The notes beneath the pieces were generated by a model. It worked only from the letters and a program-made list of their open reading frames with translations. It searched no databases and was not told where the DNA came from. From an uncultured Planctomycetota bacterium (lineage in GTDB: Bacteria > Planctomycetota > Phycisphaerae > UBA1845 > Fen-1342): 64,000 nucleotides of DNA. The stretch is from assembly GCA_900696525.1 (NCBI GenBank), contig CAADGL010000011.1, positions 248,001 through 312,000 of the forward strand, read 5' to 3'. Shown here one piece after another: positions 18,728 to 26,805 of this stretch. A program made the translations under genes and the position numbers. Numbering within the stretch: the first letter of the stretch is position 1; each line of letters opens with the position of its first letter.

Positions 18728-20800
18728 ATGGACGACTTGTCGAGAATACGCAACATCGGCGTGGCGGCGCACATCGACGCCGGCAAGACGACGACGACCG
18801 AGCGTCTGCTCTTCTACAGCGGGACGATCCACAAGATGGGCGACGTCGACGACGGGACGACCATCACCGACTTCGACGCGGAGGAGCAGCAGCGCGGCAT
18901 CACGATCTACTCGGCGGCGGTGACGCTGAGCTGGCGCGACTGCCGCATCAACCTGATCGACACGCCCGGCCACGTGGATTTCACGGCCGAGGTTGAGCGC
19001 AGCCTGCGCGTGCTGGACGGCGCCGTGGTCGTCTTCGACGCCTACGAGGGAGTCGAGGCGCAGTCGGAGACGGTCTGGCGGCAGGCGGACAAGTACAAGG
19101 TGCCGCGGATCTGCTTTGTCAACAAGATGGACAAGACCGGCGCGAACTTCGCGGGCGCCGTGCGTTCGATCGAAGAGCGTCTGCACGCGCGCCCGATCCC
19201 GATCCAGATCCCGATCGGCGAGGAGAACTCCTTCCAGGGCTTCGTGGACCTGATCGCGATGGAGGCCGTTCTTTTCGAGGGCGAACGCGAAGACACGACC
19301 TTCTCGCGCGGGCCGATCCCCGCGGAGCTGCGCGACGCCGCCCGCGCCGCCCGCCACGCGCTGGATGAGAAGGTCGCCGAGCTCGACGACGAGCTGATGG
19401 CCCACTACCTCGAGCACGAGACGCTCACCGCCGACCAGCTCCGCGCCGGCCTGCGCAAGGGCACGATCGGCCTGCGCTGCCAGCCGGTGCTCTGCGGCTC
19501 GGCGCTCAAGTACGTCGGCGTCCAGGCCGTGCTCGACGCCGTCTGCGACTTCCTCCCCAGCCCGCTCGACGTGCCCCCGATCGAAGGCGCCGACCCCGAG
19601 AACCCCGACAAACGCCTCAAGCGCAAGTGCTCGCCCGACGAGCCGCTCGCCGCCCTCGTCTTCAAGGTCGTCGCCGACCCCCACGGCGACCTGTTCTTCG
19701 TCCGCGTCTACTCCGGCGTGCTGAGGGCCAACTCGCGCGTCACCAACGTCGGCCGGCGGCGGAAGGAGAACGTGCCGCGGCTCTACCGCATGTTCGCCAA
19801 GCGCCGCGACCAGATCGAGCAGGCCTTCTGCGGCGACATCGTCGCCGTGATCGGCCTGAAGGAGACGCTCACCGGCGACACGCTCTGCGGCCCGAACAAC
19901 CCGATCCTGCTCGAACGCATCGAGTTCCCCGAGACCGTCATCAGCATGGCGATCGAGCCGCGCAGCTCCGCCGACCGCGACAAGCTGCTGGCGGCGCTGA
20001 AGACCCTGACGCGCGCCGACCCGACCTTCTCCTTCAAGGAGGACGCCGACACCGGACAGATCGTGATCTCGGGCATGGGTGAGCTGCACCTCGAGGTCAT
20101 CTGCCACCGCCTCGAGCGCGACCTCAACGTCGCCACCAAGACCGGCAAGCCACGGGTCGCCTACCGCGAGACCATCACCCGCCCCGCCGAAGCCCAGGGC
20201 CGCATCCAGCGCCAGGCCGCCGGAAAAGCGCAGTTTGCCGCCGTCACCGTCCGCGTCGAGCCGTTCACGCCCGCGCCGGGCGAGCCGCTGCTGCGCTTCT
20301 CCAACCGCCTGCCGCCCGGCAGGATCCGCCCGGTCTGGCTGCCGGCGATCGAGTCCGGCTGCCGCGGCGCGGCGCAGAGCGGCGCGCTCGGCGGCTATCC
20401 GCTGATCAACGTGCAGGTCACGCTCATCGACGCCGAGGAAAGCGCCGAGGAGTCGTCAGAGGTTGCCTTCGAGATCGCCGCCGCACAGGCCGTGCAGCGG
20501 GCCATGGAGCAGGCCGGCCCGGTGCTGCTCGAACCGATCATGAAAGTCGAGGTTGTCACGCCGGAGGACTACTTCGGCGCGATCAACGCCGACCTGAGCT
20601 CACGGCGGGCGATCATCACCAATACCAGCATGCGCGGGCGGAACCACGTGATCGACGCCCACGCGCCGCTGTCGGAGATGTTCGGCTACGCGACGCAGAT
20701 GCGCTCGCTCTCCCAGGGCCGCGCGTCCTACTCCATGGAGCCGTCGCGCTATGAACCCATGCCGCCCGACCGTGCCCGAAAGGTGCTGGGCATGCTGTAG
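18728..20800 (+). CDS. fusA: Elongation factor G family GTPase
   Basis: A 690-aa translational GTPase that drives ribosomal translocation or, as a paralogue, a specialised step. The G-domain motifs are AHIDAGKTTTTE (about 14-25), RGIT (56-59), DTPGH (78-82) and NKMD (132-135); domains III-V run to the end with a conserved GYATQMRSLSQGRASYSME. The switch-I region reads DFDAEEQQRGITI instead of the usual EQEQERGITI, and the gene stands alone, away from rpsL/rpsG/tuf. Both points suggest an EF-G paralogue rather than the str-operon copy. The start is the ATG at 18728; the frame is open upstream, but homology begins here. A weak TACGAT -10-like box lies upstream. Confidence 0.9.
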   Translation: MDDLSRIRNIGVAAHIDAGKTTTTERLLFYSGTIHKMGDVDDGTTITDFDAEEQQRGITIYSAAVTLSWRDCRINLIDTPGHVDFTAEVERSLRVLDGAVVVFDAYEGVEAQSETVWRQADKYKVPRICFVNKMDKTGANFAGAVRSIEERLHARPIPIQIPIGEENSFQGFVDLIAMEAVLFEGEREDTTFSRGPIPAELRDAARAARHALDEKVAELDDELMAHYLEHETLTADQLRAGLRKGTIGLRCQPVLCGSALKYVGVQAVLDAVCDFLPSPLDVPPIEGADPENPDKRLKRKCSPDEPLAALVFKVVADPHGDLFFVRVYSGVLRANSRVTNVGRRRKENVPRLYRMFAKRRDQIEQAFCGDIVAVIGLKETLTGDTLCGPNNPILLERIEFPETVISMAIEPRSSADRDKLLAALKTLTRADPTFSFKEDADTGQIVISGMGELHLEVICHRLERDLNVATKTGKPRVAYRETITRPAEAQGRIQRQAAGKAQFAAVTVRVEPFTPAPGEPLLRFSNRLPPGRIRPVWLPAIESGCRGAAQSGALGGYPLINVQVTLIDAEESAEESSEVAFEIAAAQAVQRAMEQAGPVLLEPIMKVEVVTPEDYFGAINADLSSRRAIITNTSMRGRNHVIDAHAPLSEMFGYATQMRSLSQGRASYSMEPSRYEPMPPDRARKVLGML

Positions 20801-20889
20801 GCGCCCGAACGGCCAGCCGCGGTGGCCCGCTTCCCAACAACCGCTCAACGGCGTCGTCGCGTGTTTCGACGCCTCTCAACAACGAAGAA

Positions 20890-20976
<87 letters not shown>

Positions 20977-21262
20977 TGCAACCCCTGCCGGCGCAGGGCC
21001 GGACTACCTTATTCGTACGTCCTGCGCCCGACAAGCGTTCCGCTAACGGCGACGCGCCGCGCGCTCGGAACGGCGCGTCCGACGCCGAAACGGCCGGTCA
21101 GGCGCGTCAGTTTGGCAGAGCCGGCGGGCTCAATCCGGCACGGCCAGTATTACGCAACATATTTAATAACGTGAGTTTACGGCACATGGCCTGACTGGCA
21201 CGCGGGTTGCCAAAAGACCTCCGGAGCAACGCAGCAGGCTCATCCGAAAAGGAGGCATCGTC
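20977..21262. other. Intergenic region upstream of the hsp20 cluster
   Basis: About 286 bases with no credible gene. An AT-rich patch at about 21148-21178 (around acatatttaataacgtgag) stands out against the GC-rich background and precedes the sigma-54 promoter. It could be a bend or the binding region for integration host factor or an activator. Confidence 0.4.
21196..21210 (+). promoter_or_regulatory. Sigma-54 (RpoN) promoter for the hsp20 cluster
   Basis: TGGCACG, four bases, then TTGC matches the -24/-12 consensus (TGGCACG-N4-TTGCW) through its core, including the invariant GG and GC with the required spacing. A transcript would start near 21221, about 42 bases before the first hsp20 ATG. 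Such promoters need an enhancer-binding activator, and none is encoded in the window. Confidence 0.7.
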
Positions 21263-21688
21263 ATGTTCCGAACGATCGACTGGTACACGCCGTTTCAGCA
21301 ACTGCGGCGCGAGATGCAGGACCTGATCGACACGGTCGCGCCCGAGTTCGCCCCGGCCGCGGTTCGCCCGTACCCGGCGGTGAACATCTACAGCGCCGGC
21401 GACGCCCTGCTGGTCGAGGCCGAGGTCCCAGGCGTCCGCAGGGAGGACCTGGAAATCCTCACCACCGGCAACGAGCTGACCATCAAGGGCCGCCGCCCCG
21501 GCGACGACGAAAACCTGACGTTCCATCGCCGGGAGCGCGGCGTGGGCGAGTTCACGCGCGTCGTCACGCTGCCGATCGACGTCGACGCGGACAAGATCGA
21601 GGCCACGCTTCAGGACGGCGTGCTGACCCTGCGGCTGCCGAAGGCGGAGTCCGCGCGTCCGCGGCAGATCACGGTCAAGGCCGGGTAG
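21263..21688 (+). CDS. Hsp20 small heat-shock protein, first of three
   Basis: A 141-aa alpha-crystallin-type chaperone that holds unfolding proteins in the cytoplasm. The alpha-crystallin domain runs from about residue 40 (YPAVNIYSAGDALLVEAEVP) to the end and contains DGVLTLRLPK, the conserved GVL motif before the last strand. The start is the ATG at 21263 with an excellent AAGGAGG 8 bases upstream. The second hsp20 begins 64 bp later. The sigma-54 site upstream suggests stress-activated control by an enhancer-binding protein. Confidence 0.93.
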   Translation: MFRTIDWYTPFQQLRREMQDLIDTVAPEFAPAAVRPYPAVNIYSAGDALLVEAEVPGVRREDLEILTTGNELTIKGRRPGDDENLTFHRRERGVGEFTRVVTLPIDVDADKIEATLQDGVLTLRLPKAESARPRQITVKAG

Positions 21689-21752
21689 CGTTGGCTGACG
21701 AGGCAATCACCGCGACCCGGATGGGTCGCCCATACTGTGGAGGAGTTTCAAC

Positions 21753-22166
21753 ATGGCCGCCAACACCATGCCGACCTGCGAGGCGCCGAAGCGCGCCACC
21801 GAGACGGTACCCACGGAACGAATCCGCGGCGGGCGCACCTACCTGCCCGCGGTCGATATCGTCGAGCGCGACGACCGGCTGATGCTGGTCGCCGACATGC
21901 CCGGCGTGCGCCGCGATGACCTGGAGATCGTTTACGAGCGCGGACAGCTCTCGATCCTGGGCAAGGTGGACCCGCGCCAGACCGCCGACGGCATCGAGTG
22001 CCTGCGCTGCGAATACGGCGTGGGCGACTTCGCGCGGGTGTTCCAGATCGGCGAGGGGATCGACGCCTCGAAGATCGAAGCCGAGCTGCGAGAGGGCGTG
22101 CTCACGGTGCATCTGCCGAAGGCGCGCGAGCTCATGCCGCGCCGTATCGCCGTCAAGCCGCAGTAG
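21753..22166 (+). CDS. Hsp20 small heat-shock protein, second of three
   Basis: A 137-aa alpha-crystallin family chaperone. The N-terminal arm is short and Cys/Thr/Arg containing; the domain starts near residue 31 (YLPAVDIVERDDRLMLVADM) and carries REGVLTVHLPKARE. It has a good GGAGGA ribosome site about 10 bases before the ATG at 21753. It resembles the first protein more than the third (shared VEADMPGVRR-type strand and GVGDF/GVGEF loop), suggesting local duplication. Confidence 0.92.
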   Translation: MAANTMPTCEAPKRATETVPTERIRGGRTYLPAVDIVERDDRLMLVADMPGVRRDDLEIVYERGQLSILGKVDPRQTADGIECLRCEYGVGDFARVFQIGEGIDASKIEAELREGVLTVHLPKARELMPRRIAVKPQ

Positions 22167-22232
22167 CTCGCGCCGGGACCGCCCGGCGGCGTGTGCTGCT
22201 TTCAGACTGTCAGGATGTCGGGAGGACGAAAC

Positions 22233-22724
22233 ATGAACATCATTCCGTGGAGAAGGAACCGAGAAGACAACGAGGGCCCCGTTGCGACGGAGTCGCCGCT
22301 GGCGCGCCTGCGGCACGAGATGGACACGATGTTCGACCGTTTCCTGCGTAACCCGTGGGGGCTGACGCCGCTCGAATCGTCGCTGGGCCGCCTGACCGCC
22401 CTGCCGCGCACCGACCTGGCCGAAACCGACACGCAGGTCATCGTCACGATGGACGTGCCCGGCGTCGATCCGAAAGAGGTGCGGATCGAGCTGGAAGGCG
22501 ACACGCTCACCGTGCGCGGCGAGAAGCGCTCGCAGAAGGAGGAGAAGCGTCGCGACTATCACTACATGGAACGCCAGTCGGGCAGCTTCATGCGGCGCAT
22601 CCAGCTTCCCAGCACGGTAGACCCCGACAAGGTCGAGGCCACGCACAAGAACGGCGTGCTCACGATCACGATCGCCAAGCACCCGGGCGCGACGCCGAAG
22701 CGCATCAAGCTTCGCGAAGGCTGA
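22233..22724 (+). CDS. Hsp20 small heat-shock protein, third of three
   Basis: A 163-aa class of Hsp20 with a longer N-terminal arm (MNIIPWRRNRE, then LRHEMDTMFDRFLRNPWG) that usually drives oligomerisation. The alpha-crystallin domain starts near residue 60 and includes DVPGVDPKEVRIELEGDTL and KNGVLTITIAKHP. The start is the ATG at 22233, preceded by GGAGGA; an open frame further upstream lacks a ribosome site. All three genes read in one direction with 64-66 bp gaps and probably share the sigma-54 promoter. Confidence 0.94.
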   Translation: MNIIPWRRNREDNEGPVATESPLARLRHEMDTMFDRFLRNPWGLTPLESSLGRLTALPRTDLAETDTQVIVTMDVPGVDPKEVRIELEGDTLTVRGEKRSQKEEKRRDYHYMERQSGSFMRRIQLPSTVDPDKVEATHKNGVLTITIAKHPGATPKRIKLREG

Positions 22725-22752
22725 GCCGCCCGATAGCAGCACGCCTGACGCG

Positions 22753-22789
22753 CCGGCGAGCCCAGCCCGATAACGCGGGCGCTCGCCGG
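22753..22789. terminator. Hairpin after the hsp20 cluster
   Basis: CCGGCGAGC (22753-22761) pairs perfectly with GCTCGCCGG (22781-22789) around a 19-base loop, 28 bases after the third hsp20 stop. The sequence that follows (tcgcgcatttcc) has no strong T-run. It is a plausible transcription end or mRNA-stabilising structure. Confidence 0.45.
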
Positions 22790-22843
22790 TCGCGCATTTC
22801 CGCCCGCCGGGCCGGGCCGCGCTTGCAATTCTTCCTAGAATCT

Positions 22844-22919
22844 AGCGTGTGCCACTGCGCTCGCGAGGCGAGGTGCCCTTTCGTGGAGCGTTGGCACCGC
22901 AGCAGGCAGTGGCGCACAC
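22844..22919. repeat. REP-like nested palindromic element
   Basis: A 76-bp nested inverted repeat lies between the convergent hsp20 and dprA genes. The outer arms GTGTGCCACTGC and GCAGTGGCGCACAC pair with a 2-base bulge; the inner arms GGTGCC (22872-22877) and GGCACC (22893-22898) pair perfectly. The form resembles dispersed extragenic palindromes seen in planctomycete genomes, but the number of copies elsewhere cannot be known from this window. Confidence 0.5.
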
Positions 22920-22934
22920 TTCAATCGCTCGACG

Positions 22935-24161
22935 TCACGGTGCCCCCCCACGCCGGGCGATCATCTGCCCCGGCAGGCGTCTCACCAGCCCCTTGAGCTC
23001 GAGCGACGTGAACGCCGCGATGGCTTCACCAGTGGGCAAGGCGGCTGCTTGAAGCACGGCGTCCTGGAGCGCGGGTTCATCGGTGAGGCAGGCGAGCACC
23101 TGGCGCTCCGCGTTGTTGAGCGCGACATCGGGCACGAAGCCCGAGCGTCCGCCGGCGCCGACGGCCGCGTCGTCGGCCTCGCCTTGCGCGCTTCCCTCGC
23201 ACGCGAGCGCGGCGCGCTGCGCCGCCGCGTTTGCGACGTCGCCGCTGACGCCCAGGCCTGTGAGAATTCGGCCGACGTCGCCCAGCTCAGAGAGCACGTC
23301 CTCCAGGCACGTGACGAGCTTGGCGGCCCCCTTGCGGATCAGGTCGTTGGTCCCGATCGCGGTCGCGTCCTGGGCGCGGCCCGGCACCGCAAACACCTCG
23401 CGGTTGTACTCCGACGCGAAGCGCGCCGTGATCAGCGCCCCGCTGCGGGCCGCCGCCTCAACCACCAGCACGCCCAGGCTCATTCCGGCGATGATCCGGT
23501 TTCGGGCCGGGAAGTTCCCCGCGCGCACCGCCGTGCGGATCGGCAGCTCCGACACCCAGGCGCCGTGCTCGAGCAGCTTGTCGGCCAGGGCGCGGTTCTC
23601 GGGCGGGTATATCTCGCTCAGGCCGCTGCCGATCACGGCGATGGAGCGGCCGCCGACGTCGACCGCGCCGTGCTGCGCAAAGGCGTCGATGCCGCGCGCC
23701 AGGCCGCTGATGACCGTGAAGCCGACGCTCGCCAGCAACTCGCCGAACCGCCGCGCCTGCTCCGCGCCATAAACCGAGCAGCGGCGCGAGCCGACGACGG
23801 CCAGCGCGACCGCGTCGGTCGCGCGCAGCGCGCCTTTCACGTACAGAACGATCGGCGCGTCGGGTATGAACCGCAGACCGGGCGGATACTCCGCATCGGC
23901 GCGACAGATCACGCGCACGCCGAGCTGCTCTGCCGCCTGCGCCTCCTCCTCCCAGCGCAGCTCGCCGCGCGCCCGGGCGATGCGGCCGGCCTTGTTCGCC
24001 CCGATGCCTTCGACGTGCTGGAGCTCGGCGGCGGAAGCCCGCCACGCCGCCTCGGCATCTCCAAACCGCTCCAGCAGCCGCGCGAACGTCAGCGGCCCTA
24101 CGCCGTCAACGAGCGCCCAGCGCCAGTGCGACAAGGCCGTGTCTGAGAAGAACGCGCTCAC
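22935..24161 (-). CDS. dprA: DNA-processing protein DprA (Smf)
   Basis: A 408-aa protein that loads RecA on incoming single-stranded DNA during transformation. An N-terminal helix-hairpin-helix/SAM-like region (GPLTFARLLERFGD; VEGIGANKAGRIARARGEL) is followed by the Rossmann DprA core: AVVGSRRCSVYGAEQARRFG, ISGLARGIDAFAQHGAV, AVIGSGLSEIYPPENRALAD and, later, EVFAVPGRAQ. A C-terminal winged-helix-like domain comes after an Ala/Gly linker. The start GTG 24161 overlaps the fmt stop by 4 bp (GTGA), so the two are translationally coupled. No other competence gene is nearby. It is the last gene of the def-fmt-dprA unit. Confidence 0.93.
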   Translation of the reverse strand: MSAFFSDTALSHWRWALVDGVGPLTFARLLERFGDAEAAWRASAAELQHVEGIGANKAGRIARARGELRWEEEAQAAEQLGVRVICRADAEYPPGLRFIPDAPIVLYVKGALRATDAVALAVVGSRRCSVYGAEQARRFGELLASVGFTVISGLARGIDAFAQHGAVDVGGRSIAVIGSGLSEIYPPENRALADKLLEHGAWVSELPIRTAVRAGNFPARNRIIAGMSLGVLVVEAAARSGALITARFASEYNREVFAVPGRAQDATAIGTNDLIRKGAAKLVTCLEDVLSELGDVGRILTGLGVSGDVANAAAQRAALACEGSAQGEADDAAVGAGGRSGFVPDVALNNAERQVLACLTDEPALQDAVLQAAALPTGEAIAAFTSLELKGLVRRLPGQMIARRGGAP

Positions 24162-25135
24162 GTACGGCTCTCCACGGCGGACGCGCGAACAAGCCGGTCG
24201 CCCGGCCGGATGCGGCGCCCGTTGGCGTACGCCTCGAAGGACATGAGCCTGCCGCCCGATGGTTTGACTTCGATCAGGCGCACGGCCCCGTCCGCCGCTT
24301 GCACGGTCAGATCGTCGCGGAATTCGCCCGGCTGCCAGCGGGCGGGCGTGCTGCGCTCGTGTGCCGTCGCGACGGCGGCGCGCGCCAGCAGCACGCGCTC
24401 GCGCCGCCCGCCGGCCGAGACGAACTCGCACGCCGCGGCGGGCCAGCTCCAGAGGCCATTGATGCGCCGGGCCGCCATGAACGCGGGGCCCGCGAAATCG
24501 ACGAACGCGTCGGCCTTGCTGAGCTTCGGAGCGCGGCTGGCCAGCGACGCGTCCTGCGGCGTCGGCCGAGCGTCCCCGCTGGCGATGCGTTGCAGCGCCG
24601 CGACCGTGGTCTCAGCGCCGAGGCGGGCGAGCCGGTCGTGAAGCTCGTCGGCCGTCTCGGTCTCCCCGATCGGCGTCTCGGCCTGTGCCCAGATGGCGCC
24701 GGCGTCCCAGCGCTCGTCGATCTGGAAGACCGTCACGCCGGTGACGCTCTCGCCTGCCAGGATCGCCCACTGATACGGTGCGGCGCCGCGGAACCTGGGT
24801 AACAGCGACGCGTGCAGGTTCACGCAGCCGCGCGGCAGCGCGGCGAGCAGCCCAGGTCCGATCTTCTGCCCGAACGCCACGACGACGCCCAGCTCCGCGT
24901 CCGCCAACACGTCGCGGAGATCAAGTGCGTTGACGTCGGGCGCCTGCACGTGCCGCATGGCCAGCTCAACGGCGAGGGCGTGGATCGGCGTCGGCCGCAG
25001 GACTTGCCCGCGGCCCGCCGGGCGGTCGGGTTGGCTGATGACGCAGCGCACCTCGTGGCCGGCGAGCGGCAGCGCCCTGAGGGTGCCCGCTCCAAACTCG
25101 CCGGTGCCGAGAAAGACGATGCGCATCGCGCTCAC
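24158..25135 (-). CDS. fmt: Methionyl-tRNA formyltransferase
   Basis: A 325-aa cytoplasmic enzyme that formylates initiator Met-tRNA using 10-formyl-THF. It begins MRIVFLGTGEFGAGTLRAL with a Rossmann start. The catalytic core has CVNLHASLLPRFRGAAPYQW (Asn and His of the formyl-transfer site) and GVTVFQIDERWDAGAI (catalytic Asp). The C-terminal OB-like domain binds the tRNA. The start is taken as GTG 25135, overlapping the def stop by 4 bp (GTGA); an ATG three codons later is the alternative. The length is normal for the family (about 310-320 aa). Confidence 0.95.
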   Translation of the reverse strand: MSAMRIVFLGTGEFGAGTLRALPLAGHEVRCVISQPDRPAGRGQVLRPTPIHALAVELAMRHVQAPDVNALDLRDVLADAELGVVVAFGQKIGPGLLAALPRGCVNLHASLLPRFRGAAPYQWAILAGESVTGVTVFQIDERWDAGAIWAQAETPIGETETADELHDRLARLGAETTVAALQRIASGDARPTPQDASLASRAPKLSKADAFVDFAGPAFMAARRINGLWSWPAAACEFVSAGGRRERVLLARAAVATAHERSTPARWQPGEFRDDLTVQAADGAVRLIEVKPSGGRLMSFEAYANGRRIRPGDRLVRASAVESRT

Positions 25136-25668
25136 CGGCCGGTGCTCTTTCTAACAAAGCGCGCCTCGAGTTCGCGCAGGGTGTTGCGCGTCGCGATGCG
25201 GTCGCCCGGGCCCATGCGGTCGATGATGAGGACGCCGTTCAGATGGTCGGTCTCATGCTGCCAGATGCGCGCCACGAGGTCGGCGCCGCTCTTCTCGATG
25301 CGGCGGCCCTGGAGATCGTGGGCGACGATCCGGCAGCGCTGCGCGCGGCGCACCTGGACGTGCACGTCGGGGATCGAAAGACAGCCCTCCTCGGCCTCGC
25401 GCTGCCCCTGCGGGTCGACGATCTCCGGGTTGACGAAGACCTCGTCGCCGCCGGGCTCACCGGTCGCGTTCATCACGAACAGCCTCAGGCCGAGCCCGAC
25501 CTGCGGAGCGGCCAGGCCGACGCCCTTGGCGTCCCTCATCAGTTGCAGCATGCGCTCCGCGACGGTCGCGAGCTCGCCGTCGAAATGGCGCACCGGGTCG
25601 GCGGCCCGCCTCAGGCGCGGGTCGGGATAGTGAATGATCGCGAGCTGTTCATGGTGGCGCTTCGCCAT
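25132..25668 (-). CDS. def: Peptide deformylase
   Basis: A 178-aa metalloenzyme that removes the formyl group from nascent proteins. All three signature motifs are present: GVGLAAPQVG (about residues 49-58), EEGCLSIP (metal-ligand Cys, about 93-100) and WQHETDHLNG (HExxH metal site, about 136-145). The start is the ATG at 25668. It overlaps fmt by 4 bp and follows the oxidoreductase stop by 20 bp, so all are probably one transcript. Confidence 0.96.
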   Translation of the reverse strand: MAKRHHEQLAIIHYPDPRLRRAADPVRHFDGELATVAERMLQLMRDAKGVGLAAPQVGLGLRLFVMNATGEPGGDEVFVNPEIVDPQGQREAEEGCLSIPDVHVQVRRAQRCRIVAHDLQGRRIEKSGADLVARIWQHETDHLNGVLIIDRMGPGDRIATRNTLRELEARFVRKSTGR

Positions 25669-25688
25669 GGCCGCCCTGCGAGTTTAAC

Positions 25689-26786
25689 TCAGAACGCCTG
25701 CCCGTGCAGGAACGCCCGGGCCACGCGCAGGCACATCTGCGGGTTGTTGAACACCAGCGGAACCAGCAGCGACAGGTCCGTATTCGGCATCCGCAGGTAG
25801 TCCGCCAGCCGCGTCCGCCATTCGACGCCGAAGCTCGCCAGCTCGTCTTGCGGAACCGGGGCCTTCAGCGCCCGGGCCACCACGTCCGCCGCCAGCACGC
25901 CCGACATCATCGCCGGGTAGATGCCCTCGTTGCTGAACGCCGATACGAACCCCCCCGCGTCGCCCAGCAGCAGGCAGCGCTTGCCTACGTGCGTGTCCAG
26001 GTCCAGCGCCAGACCCGCCGGACTCGGATGCGCCTGGATCTCCGGCGTCGGCCCCGGCGGCAGCAGCCCGGCCTGCCGCGCGGCGGCGAGCAGCGGCTGG
26101 AAGGCGGCGCGCAGCTCGGCCTGCGCGCCGCGCGTCAGCAGCGAAAGCCGAGCGCGCGTCCCCTTGCGCGTGACCGTGGCGATCAGGCCGGCGCGGTTGC
26201 TGCCGATCACGATCTCCAGCCCCGCCGCCGACGCCGGAACCTCAAACTCCGCGTACAGGCACTGCGGAACGCGCGGCGCACGGCCCGCCGGCGTCAGGTT
26301 CGCGGCGCCGGCGGCGTAGGAGTGCAGCCCATCGGCCAGCAGCAGGGTGCGCCCCACCACCTCGCGTCCGTCGCCCAGCCTCAGCCGCACGAGGCTCTCG
26401 CCGAGCGTGACCTGCTCGGCGGCGACGCCGGCCAGGCCGACGGCGCCCGCCTGCCGCGCCGCCTGGAACAGCGCATCGTCGAACGCGGTGCGATCCACGA
26501 CCCAGCCCCAGATATCCGGCTCGGAGACGTCGACGTGCCGCCGGATATCCCACGTGTGCAGGCGCAGCCCGGCAAAGCGCTCCGCGCCGATGCGCGCGGG
26601 ATCGAGCCCGAGCGACTCGCAAAGGCCCGCGCCCGCCGGGCCGATCCAGCCGTTGCAGGCGCGCCCGCCGCGCGTCGCCCGGCGCTCGATGATCTGCACG
26701 CTCAGCCCCAGCGCGCACGCCCGCAGCGCCGCGGCGCAGCCCGCCGGTCCGCCCCCGAGCACGAGCACGTCCGCCGCGTCGCTCAA
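25689..26786 (-). CDS. FAD-dependent oxidoreductase, geranylgeranyl-reductase-like
   Basis: A 365-aa flavoprotein. The FAD-binding dinucleotide motif VLVLGGGPAGCAAALRACAL is at the N-terminus, and the second flavin motif CLLLGDAGGFVSAFSNEG lies near residue 275, followed by GIYPAMMSGVLAADVVARAL. This layout fits the geranylgeranyl reductase/halogenase-like group, which reduces prenyl chains or oxidises lipids and aromatics; the substrate is not readable. The start is TTG 26786, backed by GGAGGG 5-10 bases upstream; an ATG at 26790 is out of frame. It lies 19 bp after the Mce protein gene and 20 bp before def. Confidence 0.78.
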   Translation of the reverse strand: MSDAADVLVLGGGPAGCAAALRACALGLSVQIIERRATRGGRACNGWIGPAGAGLCESLGLDPARIGAERFAGLRLHTWDIRRHVDVSEPDIWGWVVDRTAFDDALFQAARQAGAVGLAGVAAEQVTLGESLVRLRLGDGREVVGRTLLLADGLHSYAAGAANLTPAGRAPRVPQCLYAEFEVPASAAGLEIVIGSNRAGLIATVTRKGTRARLSLLTRGAQAELRAAFQPLLAAARQAGLLPPGPTPEIQAHPSPAGLALDLDTHVGKRCLLLGDAGGFVSAFSNEGIYPAMMSGVLAADVVARALKAPVPQDELASFGVEWRTRLADYLRMPNTDLSLLVPLVFNNPQMCLRVARAFLHGQAF

Positions 26787-26805
26787 CCATGCCCTCCGAG
26801 CCGCG

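Noticed and set aside
16402-18786. Long minus-strand open frames through the secreted-protein gene
   Set aside because: They are GC-driven shadows: Arg/Val/Ala-rich with no domain, signal or ribosome site, while the plus frame is a complete exported protein.
20977-21262. CIRCE (HrcA) operator before hsp20
   Set aside because: The TTAGCACTC-N9-GAGTGCTAA inverted repeat is absent; the sigma-54 site explains the region better.
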